Of a stretch of 34,819 nucleotides of DNA, positions 1-8,430 are shown piece after piece. The stretch is from Lactobacillales bacterium (GTDB lineage: Bacteria; Bacillota; Bacilli; Lactobacillales; Streptococcaceae). The first letter of the stretch is position 1. Each line of letters begins with the position of its first letter. The position numbers and the translations under genes are program-made. The notes below the pieces were generated by a model. The model was not told where the DNA came from, did not search any database, and saw nothing but the letters and a program-made list of their open reading frames with translations. The DNA lies in contig JAISJD010000049.1 in the NCBI GenBank assembly GCA_031261705.1, positions 1 through 34,819 of the forward strand. Direction: 5' to 3'.

Positions 1-28
1 GTTCGCGTTCTTTTTGTCGTTAATTAAC

Positions 29-89
29 AGAAATAGGGTGTGGATAACATTTTCCAAGTTTCATCGGAAGTTATCCACACCCTATTTCT
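29..89. repeat. Perfect 20-bp inverted repeat containing two DnaA boxes
   Basis: The arms at 29-48 and 70-89 are exact reverse complements around a 21-nt spacer, whose TTCC/GGAA could extend the stem. Each arm contains the consensus DnaA box TTATCCACA: plus strand at 71-79, minus strand at 39-47, so the boxes face each other. No T-tract follows on either strand, so a standard terminator is unlikely. No replication gene is visible nearby. Whether it binds DnaA, is a mobile-element remnant, or is only a stable hairpin cannot be told from the sequence. Confidence 0.8.
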
Positions 90-106
90 TATTGAGAAGC
101 TAGTTT

Positions 107-167
107 TGTCCCAGCCTCAGCTAAACTACAAGCAAATCATTTAATCAATAAGACAGGTGCTGGAACA
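107..167. repeat. Imperfect inverted repeat, intergenic
   Basis: TGTCCCAGC at 107-115 pairs with GCTGGAACA at 159-167 with one mismatch, across a 43-nt loop. It lies between the DnaA-box repeat and the hemW promoter. Its function is unknown; it could be a remnant of a dispersed intergenic repeat. The rest of 1-296 shows no gene. Confidence 0.4.
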
Positions 168-231
168 TGTTCGTAAATAATATTCAAACACAAATACATT
201 CTATTCATTGAGGAATAAATATATTAGTAAG

Positions 232-242
232 TATGGTAAAAT
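232..242 (+). promoter_or_regulatory. Candidate extended -10 promoter for hemW
   Basis: TATGGTAAAAT contains TG, one base, then TAAAAT at 237-242, an extended -10 element. No good -35 box sits 17 nt upstream; the nearest candidate, TTGAGG at 208-213, is too far away (23-nt spacer). The hemW start lies about 55 nt downstream. Confidence 0.45.
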
Positions 243-296
243 GAACTGGCACATTCTTATGTTAGATATTTCATTGTGTTTTAAGGGGGATTAAAC

Positions 297-1466
297 ATGC
301 GTGAAAAAGAAAAGAAAGACAAGAATACCAAGGTGTCCGCATACATTCACATACCGTTTTGTGAACATATCTGTTACTATTGTGATTTTAATAAGGTGTT
401 TTTAGAAGGGCAACCTGTAGATGAATATATTGAACGCCTGCTCCAAGAGATAAAGCTAACGAAGGAACTTTATCCTAGTGACGCCACTGAAACGATTTAT
501 GTGGGCGGAGGAACTCCGACAAGTTTGAGTGAAAAGCAATTGGACCGACTGCTTAGTGGGGTAAGGGAGTTGCTCCCCTTTGACGATAAAAATGAGTTTA
601 CCGTTGAAGCGAACCCTGGGGATTTGACTCGAGGTAAGTTACAAGTGATGAAAAATTACGGAGTGAATCGGTTGTCTATGGGAGTGCAAACCTTTGATAA
701 TCAATTACTCAAGAAAATTGGGCGAAAGCATACTGCGGAAGATGTGTATGATACGATGCGCTTTTTGGAAGCGGAAAACTTTGAAAATGTATCTATCGAC
801 TTGATTTATGCGTTGCCGGGTCAAACGTTAGAAAATTTCCGTGACACGTTACGACGAGCAATTGCGCTTGATTTACCTCATTATTCACTCTATTCGCTGA
901 TTTTGGAGAACAAGACCATGTTCATGAACTGGGTACGTAAGGGGCGTTTAACCTTGCCAAATGAAGATGAACAGGCAGATATGTTCGATGAAACGATTCA
1001 CGCAATGGCGCAAGGTGGTTGGCATCAATATGAAATTAGTAACTTTGCGAAAGCTGGAAAAGAAAGTCAGCACAATCTAGTTTATTGGAATAATGAGCAT
1101 TATTACGGATTTGGTGCGGGAGCGAGTGGTTATTTAGGCCATACCCGTTATAGAAATCATGGACCTATCCAGCATTATTTGAAACCGTTACGTGAAGGAA
1201 ATCTTCCTGTGCTAGAAAAAGAAAGCTTGACGTTAGCAAATCAAATGGAAGAAGAAATGTTTTTAGGGCTGCGTAAAAGAAGTGGCGTATCGAAAAAACA
1301 TTTTACGGAGAAATTTCACCAAGATTTTGATACTATCTATGGGAGTGTTGTTTCCGAGTTAAGCGAAAAAGGTTTATTGATAGATAACGGCGACACGTTA
1401 GTCTTGAGTGAACGTGGTCTATTTGTTGGAAATACTGTTTTTGAAGAATTTTTATTGAATAAATGA
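297..1466 (+). CDS. hemW: Radical SAM heme chaperone HemW (coproporphyrinogen III oxidase-like)
   Basis: The 389-aa protein carries the radical SAM motif CxxxCxxC (C22, C26, C29) in the context PFCEHICYYCDF, followed by the glycine-rich GGGTPTSL segment near residue 70 that contacts S-adenosylmethionine, and a C-terminal HemN/HemW-type domain. Length fits HemW (about 380 aa). Known family members bind heme and a 4Fe-4S cluster and are thought to deliver heme to target proteins; older annotations call them oxygen-independent coproporphyrinogen oxidase. The start is ATG at 297 with AAGGGGGA just upstream. Its position immediately before hrcA is common in Firmicutes, but a weak terminator and the CIRCE promoter separate it from the heat-shock operon. 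Assignment to HemW rather than HemN is by motif and context. Confidence 0.92.
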   Translation: MREKEKKDKNTKVSAYIHIPFCEHICYYCDFNKVFLEGQPVDEYIERLLQEIKLTKELYPSDATETIYVGGGTPTSLSEKQLDRLLSGVRELLPFDDKNEFTVEANPGDLTRGKLQVMKNYGVNRLSMGVQTFDNQLLKKIGRKHTAEDVYDTMRFLEAENFENVSIDLIYALPGQTLENFRDTLRRAIALDLPHYSLYSLILENKTMFMNWVRKGRLTLPNEDEQADMFDETIHAMAQGGWHQYEISNFAKAGKESQHNLVYWNNEHYYGFGAGASGYLGHTRYRNHGPIQHYLKPLREGNLPVLEKESLTLANQMEEEMFLGLRKRSGVSKKHFTEKFHQDFDTIYGSVVSELSEKGLLIDNGDTLVLSERGLFVGNTVFEEFLLNK

Positions 1467-1473
1467 GGGAGAA

Positions 1474-1502
1474 GGAGCCTAGCAATTGCTAAGTTCTTTT
1501 TT
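1474..1502 (+). terminator. Weak terminator after hemW
   Basis: GAGCCTAGCAA pairs with TTGCTAAGTTC, with one mismatch and one G-T pair, and is followed by a run of Ts from 1496. The loop is very small because the arms nearly abut, so efficiency is uncertain. Confidence 0.5.
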
Positions 1503-1606
1503 CTACGCGGGAAATATCGCTTTTTTGCTTGAAATAATTAAGAATATTTGACGAAAATCATAAATTCTGTTACAAAAATCAATGATAGCGCTGACTTTTG
1601 AAGAAT

Positions 1607-1633
1607 TTAGCACTCGTAATAAAAGAGTGCTAA
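1607..1633. promoter_or_regulatory. CIRCE operator 1 (HrcA binding site), upstream of the promoter
   Basis: TTAGCACTC, nine bases, then GAGTGCTAA: an exact match to the CIRCE consensus. It lies just upstream of the -35 box of the hrcA promoter. HrcA represses by binding this palindrome, so the operon should be autoregulated and heat-inducible. Confidence 0.97.
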
Positions 1634-1650
1634 AAAACAGGTGTTTTTTC

Positions 1651-1679
1651 TTGACACTTTATTTTAAGCGTGTTATATT
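1651..1679 (+). promoter_or_regulatory. Vegetative (SigA-type) promoter of hrcA-grpE-dnaK
   Basis: A perfect -35 TTGACA (1651-1656) and a -10 TATATT (1674-1679) are separated by 17 nt. The promoter lies between the two CIRCE palindromes, so transcription is predicted to start at about 1686, just before the second operator. Confidence 0.9.
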
Positions 1680-1690
1680 AATTCATGTAG

Positions 1691-1717
1691 TTAGCAGTCG
1701 AATGGATTGAGTGCTAA
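1691..1717. promoter_or_regulatory. CIRCE operator 2 (one mismatch), downstream of the promoter
   Basis: TTAGCAGTC, nine bases, then GAGTGCTAA: one mismatch to CIRCE in the left arm (G for C). It lies within the expected 5' leader, about 34 nt before the hrcA start. With operator 1 it brackets the promoter. Confidence 0.93.
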
Positions 1718-1750
1718 CGAATAGAATATCTATGAGCAGAGGTGAGAGAG

Positions 1751-2818
1751 ATGTTAAAAGAACGTCAATCCAACATTCTAAACCTCATCATCTCAAGTTA
1801 TACCTCAAGCGGACTACCTGTTGGTTCAAAAAAACTCATGGAGGACGGTATTAAGGCAAGCAGTGCAACCATTCGTAACGATATGGCGGTGCTAGAAAAT
1901 CTTGGCTTAATCGCAAAAGAACATACTTCAAGTGGGCGTGTGCCAACAATGAAGGGGTATCGGTTCTACGTTGACCACTTACTTCGTCCAAGTGAGGTTC
2001 CCTCTGATGAGTTACAACTAATCAGAAAATCGTTAGGGGCAGATTTCTATGAGATTGATGATATTGTCAAACAATCCGCGAAGATTCTGTCTGATTTAAC
2101 GAGCTATACGGCATTTTCTTTCGGACCAGAGATGAAAGAACGAAAGCTGACTGGTTTTCGTATCCTACCAATTAATGCCAATCAAGTGATTGCGATTATT
2201 GTTACGGATAACGGAAATGTAGAAAGTCAAGTATTCAACTTACCGGAAAATGTTGATGAAGAGGATTTGGAACGCATGATTCGGATTGTAAATGATCGGA
2301 TGGTGGGTGAACCACTAATGACAGTTTATAACCGACTTCGTACTGAAATCCCAATGATTCTACATAAGTATTTTCAAACACCACAAGGAATGCTTGAACT
2401 ATTTGAACGAGTCTTAGATGGCGCGTTTAAAGAAAGTGTTTTTGTTAGTGGTCGTATGAATTTACTTGATTTTGGTCTTGTAAAAAACATACAAGATTTC
2501 AAAAGCTTGTATCAATTCTTCGGAGATGTAAATCAAGTCACAAACTTAGTTACCTTATCTTCGGAAGCAAGCGAACATGAAGGAAAGTCAATTGACATTC
2601 GTATCGGTTCAGAATTGAATAATAGGTTATTTCAAGAAATGAGTTTAATTACAGCAACTTATGACGTTGAAGGACACGGAAAAGGAGCTATCGCTTTACT
2701 TGGTCCAAACAACATGGAGTATTCCAAGATGTTTGGCTTGGTAGATACGTTCAGAACTGAGTTAGCCTACAAGCTAACTGGTTATTACTGTTATCTTGAC
2801 AGAAATAGTGGTCTGTAA
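1751..2818 (+). CDS. hrcA: Heat-inducible transcription repressor HrcA
   Basis: The 355-aa protein has an N-terminal winged helix (about residues 4-77, including GSKKL and SSATIRNDM) and a C-terminal dimerisation/GAF-like region, the HrcA architecture. HrcA represses class I heat-shock genes by binding CIRCE and needs GroEL to stay active. Two CIRCE sites precede it, so it should repress its own operon. I chose ATG 1751 because AGAGGTGAG lies at a proper distance; the in-frame GTG at 1742 falls inside that ribosome binding site. First gene of the operon with grpE and dnaK; 28 nt separate it from the chosen grpE start. Confidence 0.96.
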   Translation: MLKERQSNILNLIISSYTSSGLPVGSKKLMEDGIKASSATIRNDMAVLENLGLIAKEHTSSGRVPTMKGYRFYVDHLLRPSEVPSDELQLIRKSLGADFYEIDDIVKQSAKILSDLTSYTAFSFGPEMKERKLTGFRILPINANQVIAIIVTDNGNVESQVFNLPENVDEEDLERMIRIVNDRMVGEPLMTVYNRLRTEIPMILHKYFQTPQGMLELFERVLDGAFKESVFVSGRMNLLDFGLVKNIQDFKSLYQFFGDVNQVTNLVTLSSEASEHEGKSIDIRIGSELNNRLFQEMSLITATYDVEGHGKGAIALLGPNNMEYSKMFGLVDTFRTELAYKLTGYYCYLDRNSGL

Positions 2819-2846
2819 GAAATAGAGTTGAAAGGAAGTGGCTGAA

Positions 2847-3401
2847 TTGGCAGAGGAAAAATCTGTAGAACAGGAACAACAAGAAGAAAATCAAGAAGTA
2901 GAAGCACAAAATGCAGAAACTACTGAAGAAGAAATTAAAGTGCCTGAAGTTGATGAATTGGTTGAGGCGCAAGCAAAAGCTAGTGAGTGGGAAGATAAAT
3001 TTATCCGAGCTCATGCCGAAATGCAAAACATTCAACGTAGAGCACGTGAAGAACGAGAATTACTTCAACGTTATCGTTCACAAGACTTGGCGAAAAAGGT
3101 TCTTCCTTCATTAGATAACCTTGAACGTGCATTAGCAACTGAGGTAAATGATGAAGCGGGAGCTAGCCTGAAAAAAGGAATTGAAATGGTTCGTGAAAGT
3201 TTAGTGAATGCTTTACAAGAAGAAGGCGTTGTTGAAATCGAAGCAGAAGGAAAGACATTTGACCCGAATTTACATCAAGCGGTTCAAACGATTCCTGCAA
3301 GTGAGGAAGCTCCAGCTGAGACGATTGTTCAAGTGCTTCAAAAAGGTTATAAATTGCAAGATAGAGTATTACGACCAGCAATGGTTATTGTTGCACAGTA
3401 A
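2847..3401 (+). CDS. grpE: Nucleotide exchange factor GrpE
   Basis: The 184-aa protein has a very acidic, glutamate/glutamine-rich N-terminus, a central coiled coil ([20 protein letters not shown] region) and a C-terminal beta domain ending PAMVIVAQ, as in GrpE. It exchanges ADP for ATP on DnaK. The start is a judgement: GTG at 2838 leaves one nucleotide after the AAAGGA ribosome binding site, whereas TTG at 2847 is about 10 nt away, so TTG 2847 is preferred. If GTG is used the protein is 3 residues longer. It lies between hrcA and dnaK in the same transcription unit. Confidence 0.93.
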   Translation: MAEEKSVEQEQQEENQEVEAQNAETTEEEIKVPEVDELVEAQAKASEWEDKFIRAHAEMQNIQRRAREERELLQRYRSQDLAKKVLPSLDNLERALATEVNDEAGASLKKGIEMVRESLVNALQEEGVVEIEAEGKTFDPNLHQAVQTIPASEEAPAETIVQVLQKGYKLQDRVLRPAMVIVAQ

Positions 3402-3421
3402 TACGTCTTTGATATAAATGA

Positions 3422-5260
<1,839 letters not shown>

Positions 5261-5283
5261 TTGGTTCATGACTTTATGAAAAA

Positions 5284-5309
5284 GGCTGAGGGGTTTCCTC
5301 AGTCTTTTT
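5284..5309 (+). terminator. Rho-independent terminator after dnaK
   Basis: An 8-bp stem (GGCTGAGG with CCTCAGTC, one G-T pair) with a 5-nt loop is followed by TTTTT. It separates dnaK from dnaJ. Confidence 0.88.
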
Positions 5310-5329
5310 ATACATAGTCGTAGATTATG

Positions 5330-5338
5330 TGTTAAAAT
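5330..5338 (+). promoter_or_regulatory. Candidate extended -10 promoter for dnaJ
   Basis: TGTTAAAAT (TG, one base, TAAAAT at 5333-5338) lies between the dnaK terminator and dnaJ. The -35 region is poor and there is no CIRCE here. Confidence 0.45.
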
Positions 5339-5412
5339 AGTTTGACGTAAAAAGCTGATAGAACTCTTGAGGCAAACAACGCAAATAATCTAGTATGGAG
5401 GGAACAATCCTT

Positions 5413-6576
5413 ATGGCAGATAAAAGAGATTATTATGAAGTCTTAGGCGTTAGTAAAAGCGCGACGGATGATGAAATAAAAAAAGCCTATCGTAAACTTT
5501 CAAAAAAATACCACCCAGATATTAATAAAGCACCAGATGCAGAAGAAAAATTTAAAGAAATTTCAGAAGCCTATGAAGTATTAAGCGACAGTCAAAAACG
5601 TGCTGCTTATGACCAATATGGTTTTGCGGGTACAGATCCTAATTATGGTGGCGGAGCTGGCGGTTTCGGTGGTTTTGGTGGATTTTCTGGCGGTGGCGCT
5701 GGTGGATTTGGTTTTGAAGATATTTTTGAAAACTTCTTTGGTGGCGGCGGTGGTCGTACGGCAGATCCAAATGCACCACGTCAAGGGGCAGATTTGCAGT
5801 ATAGCATCAAATTAAAATTTGAAGAAGCTATTTTCGGCGCTGAAAAGGAATTAAAATACAATCGGGAAGATACCTGTGCAACTTGTCATGGTTCTGGAGC
5901 AAAACCAGGAACAAGCCCTCAAGTTTGTTCAAAATGTCATGGTTCAGGTCGTATCAATGTAGAACGTCAAACACCACTTGGACGTATGGTCACACAACAA
6001 GTTTGTGATGTATGTCATGGAACTGGGAAAGAAATTAAATATCCATGTCCAACTTGTCATGGAGAAGGTCATGTGTCACAAGCACATACTGTAAAAGTAA
6101 ACGTTCCTGCAGGTGTGGAAGACGGTCAACAAATGCGCTTGCAAGGTCAAGGGGAAGCGGGTAGCAACGGCGGTCCTTATGGGGACTTATACGTAGTATT
6201 CTCAGTGGAAAGTAGTAAGACCTTTGAACGTGAAGGCTCTGAAATTTACTACGAACTTCCTTTAAACTTTGTTCAAGCAGCACTTGGAGATGAAATCGAA
6301 GTGCCAACTGTTCACGGAAATGTGAAATTGAAAATTCCTGCTGGGACTCAAACAGGTACGAACTTCCGTATGCGCGGAAAGGGCGCACCAAAACTTCGTG
6401 GTGGAGGAATGGGCGATCAACATGTCGTAACGAAGATTGTCACTCCAAAGAACCTCAACGAAGGGCAAAAAAATGCTATGCGTGATTTTGCTAAGGCGAG
6501 TGGGCAGCATATAAATGAACAAGATGAAGGCATTCTAGGAAAAATGAAGGATGCATTTGGTAAGAAAAAGAAATAA
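5413..6576 (+). CDS. dnaJ: Co-chaperone DnaJ (Hsp40, type I)
   Basis: The 387-aa protein has a J domain with the HPD triad (residues 34-36), a long glycine/phenylalanine-rich linker, four CxxCxGxG-type zinc-binding repeats ([32 protein letters not shown]) and the C-terminal substrate-binding domains. It stimulates DnaK ATPase and delivers clients. I placed the start at ATG 5413 ([10 protein letters not shown]) because GGAGGGA lies 10-15 nt upstream; the in-frame ATG at 5395 overlaps that ribosome binding site. It follows dnaK by 152 nt containing a terminator and its own candidate promoter. Confidence 0.97.
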   Translation: MADKRDYYEVLGVSKSATDDEIKKAYRKLSKKYHPDINKAPDAEEKFKEISEAYEVLSDSQKRAAYDQYGFAGTDPNYGGGAGGFGGFGGFSGGGAGGFGFEDIFENFFGGGGGRTADPNAPRQGADLQYSIKLKFEEAIFGAEKELKYNREDTCATCHGSGAKPGTSPQVCSKCHGSGRINVERQTPLGRMVTQQVCDVCHGTGKEIKYPCPTCHGEGHVSQAHTVKVNVPAGVEDGQQMRLQGQGEAGSNGGPYGDLYVVFSVESSKTFEREGSEIYYELPLNFVQAALGDEIEVPTVHGNVKLKIPAGTQTGTNFRMRGKGAPKLRGGGMGDQHVVTKIVTPKNLNEGQKNAMRDFAKASGQHINEQDEGILGKMKDAFGKKKK

Positions 6577-6589
6577 TTGAACTTTTAAA

Positions 6590-6617
6590 GTGGGGTGCTC
6601 TGGCGCTCCGCTTTTTT
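6590..6617 (+). terminator. Rho-independent terminator after dnaJ
   Basis: A 9-bp stem (GTGGGGTGC with GCGCTCCGC, allowing G-T pairs), loop TCTG, then TTTTTT at 6612-6617. Confidence 0.88.
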
Positions 6618-6630
6618 GCTTTTTAGCACG

Positions 6631-6662
6631 AAAAAAAGAGCCTGAGCATTAAGCTCAAACTC
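6631..6662 (-). terminator. Rho-independent terminator for uppP (minus strand)
   Basis: Read on the minus strand, GAGTTTGAGC pairs with GCTCAGGCTC across a TTAAT loop and is followed by seven Ts. It sits 8 nt past the uppP stop and back to back with the dnaJ terminator. Confidence 0.88.
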
Positions 6663-6669
6663 GTTTCGT

Positions 6670-7503
6670 TTATCTTAGAACCACCCAATAGATGATGAGA
6701 ACAATTCCAAGGATGATACGATACCAACCAAAGACGGTGAAATCGTTTCGTTTTAGATAGTTGATTAAGAATTTAATGGCTAAAATAGAGATTAGAAAGG
6801 CTACCATACATCCGATTAGTAAAATGGATACTTCTCCGAAAGAGAACGTATTGCCTTTCCAAAAATACTTGAATAGTTTCAACCCGGAAGCACCAAACAT
6901 CACTGGAATTCCTAAGAAAAATGAAAATTCAGTAGCGACATAACGGGAACAACCAACTAATATTGCCCCTAAAATCGTTGCTCCACTACGGCTAGTTCCC
7001 GGGATTAACGAGAGAACCTGAAAGGCACCGATAATGAATACGGTCTGATAAGTTAGAGCATTTAGACTTTTTATCGTGGGTTGAATTGTTTTGTTTCTCT
7101 TTTCAACAATAATAAAAGCAACCCCATAAACGATGAGAGTGATAGCTACTGTGATGAAGTTATAGAATTTTTCATCTAAAAAATCATCAAGCAGTATGCC
7201 TAAGACTCCAGCTGGAACACAGGCGATGACAACCTTCATCCAAAGTGCCCACGTGTCACTCTTTTCTCGTGTGTTCTTTGTTGGGCTAAATGGGTTTAAT
7301 TTATGAAAATAAATGACCACCACTGCCAAGATTGCACCAAGCTGAATAACCACATCAAAAACCTCAATAAATGCGGCACTTTCTTTCATTTTAATAAATT
7401 CATCGGCTAAGATTAAATGTCCGGTACTAGAAATGGGCAGCCACTCCGTAATCCCTTCAATAATTCCGAAAATAATTGCTTTCCAAATATTCGCTAGAAG
7501 CAT
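6670..7503 (-). CDS. uppP: Undecaprenyl-diphosphate phosphatase UppP (BacA)
   Basis: The 277-aa polytopic membrane protein carries both family signatures: [14 protein letters not shown] (residues 16-29) and PGTSRSGAT (168-176). UppP removes a phosphate from undecaprenyl diphosphate at the membrane, recycling the lipid carrier for peptidoglycan and other envelope polymers, and raises bacitracin tolerance. Start ATG at 7503 has AAAGGAG upstream on the minus strand. It is transcribed toward dnaJ and ends in its own terminator. The carrier is synthesised by UppS, whose gene lies 13 kb away in the same window. Confidence 0.97.
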   Translation of the reverse strand: MLLANIWKAIIFGIIEGITEWLPISSTGHLILADEFIKMKESAAFIEVFDVVIQLGAILAVVVIYFHKLNPFSPTKNTREKSDTWALWMKVVIACVPAGVLGILLDDFLDEKFYNFITVAITLIVYGVAFIIVEKRNKTIQPTIKSLNALTYQTVFIIGAFQVLSLIPGTSRSGATILGAILVGCSRYVATEFSFFLGIPVMFGASGLKLFKYFWKGNTFSFGEVSILLIGCMVAFLISILAIKFLINYLKRNDFTVFGWYRIILGIVLIIYWVVLR

Positions 7504-7639
7504 GAATGTAAAACTCCTTTGTATTAAAATTTCCTGTTACCTTATCATTTTAACATAATGACTCTATAAAAAAAGAGGTCATAAAGAAAATCTACAACCT
7601 CCAAGTATTTCTTAATAAATATTTAGACTTGAGAGCGGC

Positions 7640-8278
7640 CTATCTGAAAAATGGATTATATTCTTTTTCGTGTTCAATCGTGGTCGGTGCTCCGTGTCCT
7701 GGGAAAGCAGCAAGATGATTTGGAAGAGTAAACAATTCTGTTTGGATACTGTTTAGCAACATCTCCATATCCCCGGTATTTAAGTCCGTACGTCCGATAC
7801 TTCCTTTGAATAATGCGTCACCAGTGATAACAAAGTCATCAAATAAGAAGCTAACGCCACCAATGGAATGTCCCGGAGTAGGTAGGACTTTAAACGTCAT
7901 TTCTCCGAGCGTGTATTCTTTATAGTTTTCAAAAGTAAATTCAGCGGGAGCAACAATGACGTCTTCAATTTCATCGTGACGTGGAAGTCCAGATAAATTC
8001 AGTTCAGGATTTCCCAACCATTTTTCTTCACGTGGGCTTACGTACACAGGAATGCTCGGATAAGCGCCTCTTATCGCTTCAACGCTCATGATATGATCAT
8101 AATGCGTGTGCGTGAGTAAAATCGCAACAGGCTTTCTTCCAAGCGTTTTAATCGCCTCAAGAATTTGTTCCGTTTCACTTCCGGGATCAATTATTAGAAC
8201 GTGTGCTTCATTATAGATAAAATAAGTATTTTCTCCAGCGACTTCATTATAGACTACACCAATTTCTATCATTTTCAT
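7640..8278 (-). CDS. MBL-fold metallohydrolase, glyoxalase II-like
   Basis: The 212-aa protein has the metallo-beta-lactamase metal-binding motif THTHYDH (H57, H59, D61, H62), a later GHSIGG and the FPGHGAPT segment, the layout of the small YqgX/YcbL-type glyoxalase-II-like hydrolases. A thioester hydrolase role such as hydroxyacylglutathione or bacillithiol-type substrates is possible, but the substrate cannot be read from sequence. Start ATG 8278 follows GAAGGAGA on the minus strand. It lies upstream of uppP by 136 nt with no clear terminator between them, and divergent from the nuclease-helicase gene. Confidence 0.85.
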   Translation of the reverse strand: MKMIEIGVVYNEVAGENTYFIYNEAHVLIIDPGSETEQILEAIKTLGRKPVAILLTHTHYDHIMSVEAIRGAYPSIPVYVSPREEKWLGNPELNLSGLPRHDEIEDVIVAPAEFTFENYKEYTLGEMTFKVLPTPGHSIGGVSFLFDDFVITGDALFKGSIGRTDLNTGDMEMLLNSIQTELFTLPNHLAAFPGHGAPTTIEHEKEYNPFFR

Positions 8279-8389
8279 TCTCCTTCAAAGTTAAGTCAAT
8301 TTCTATCATGATGCTCAACTTCATTACAAAGTTTTAATAAAAGCATAGCAGAAAAAGAAATTTCATGCGATTAATTATGCTTCCTAGTT

Positions 8390-8395
8390 TATAAT
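8390..8395 (+). promoter_or_regulatory. Candidate -10 box for the nuclease-helicase gene
   Basis: A perfect TATAAT at 8390-8395 sits about 35 nt before the start codon in the divergent spacer. I see no convincing -35 box at 17 nt spacing. Confidence 0.4.
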
Positions 8396-8430
8396 AAGAG
8401 TATTGAGTTGACAAGTGGGTGAGTGAAAGA

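Noticed and set aside
29-89. Rho-independent terminator
   Set aside because: The stem is long, but no T-tract follows on either strand and no gene ends here within the window.
1-110. Chromosomal origin of replication (oriC)
   Set aside because: Only two DnaA boxes, no cluster, no dnaA, dnaN or AT-rich unwinding repeats alongside; hemW and hrcA are not oriC genes.
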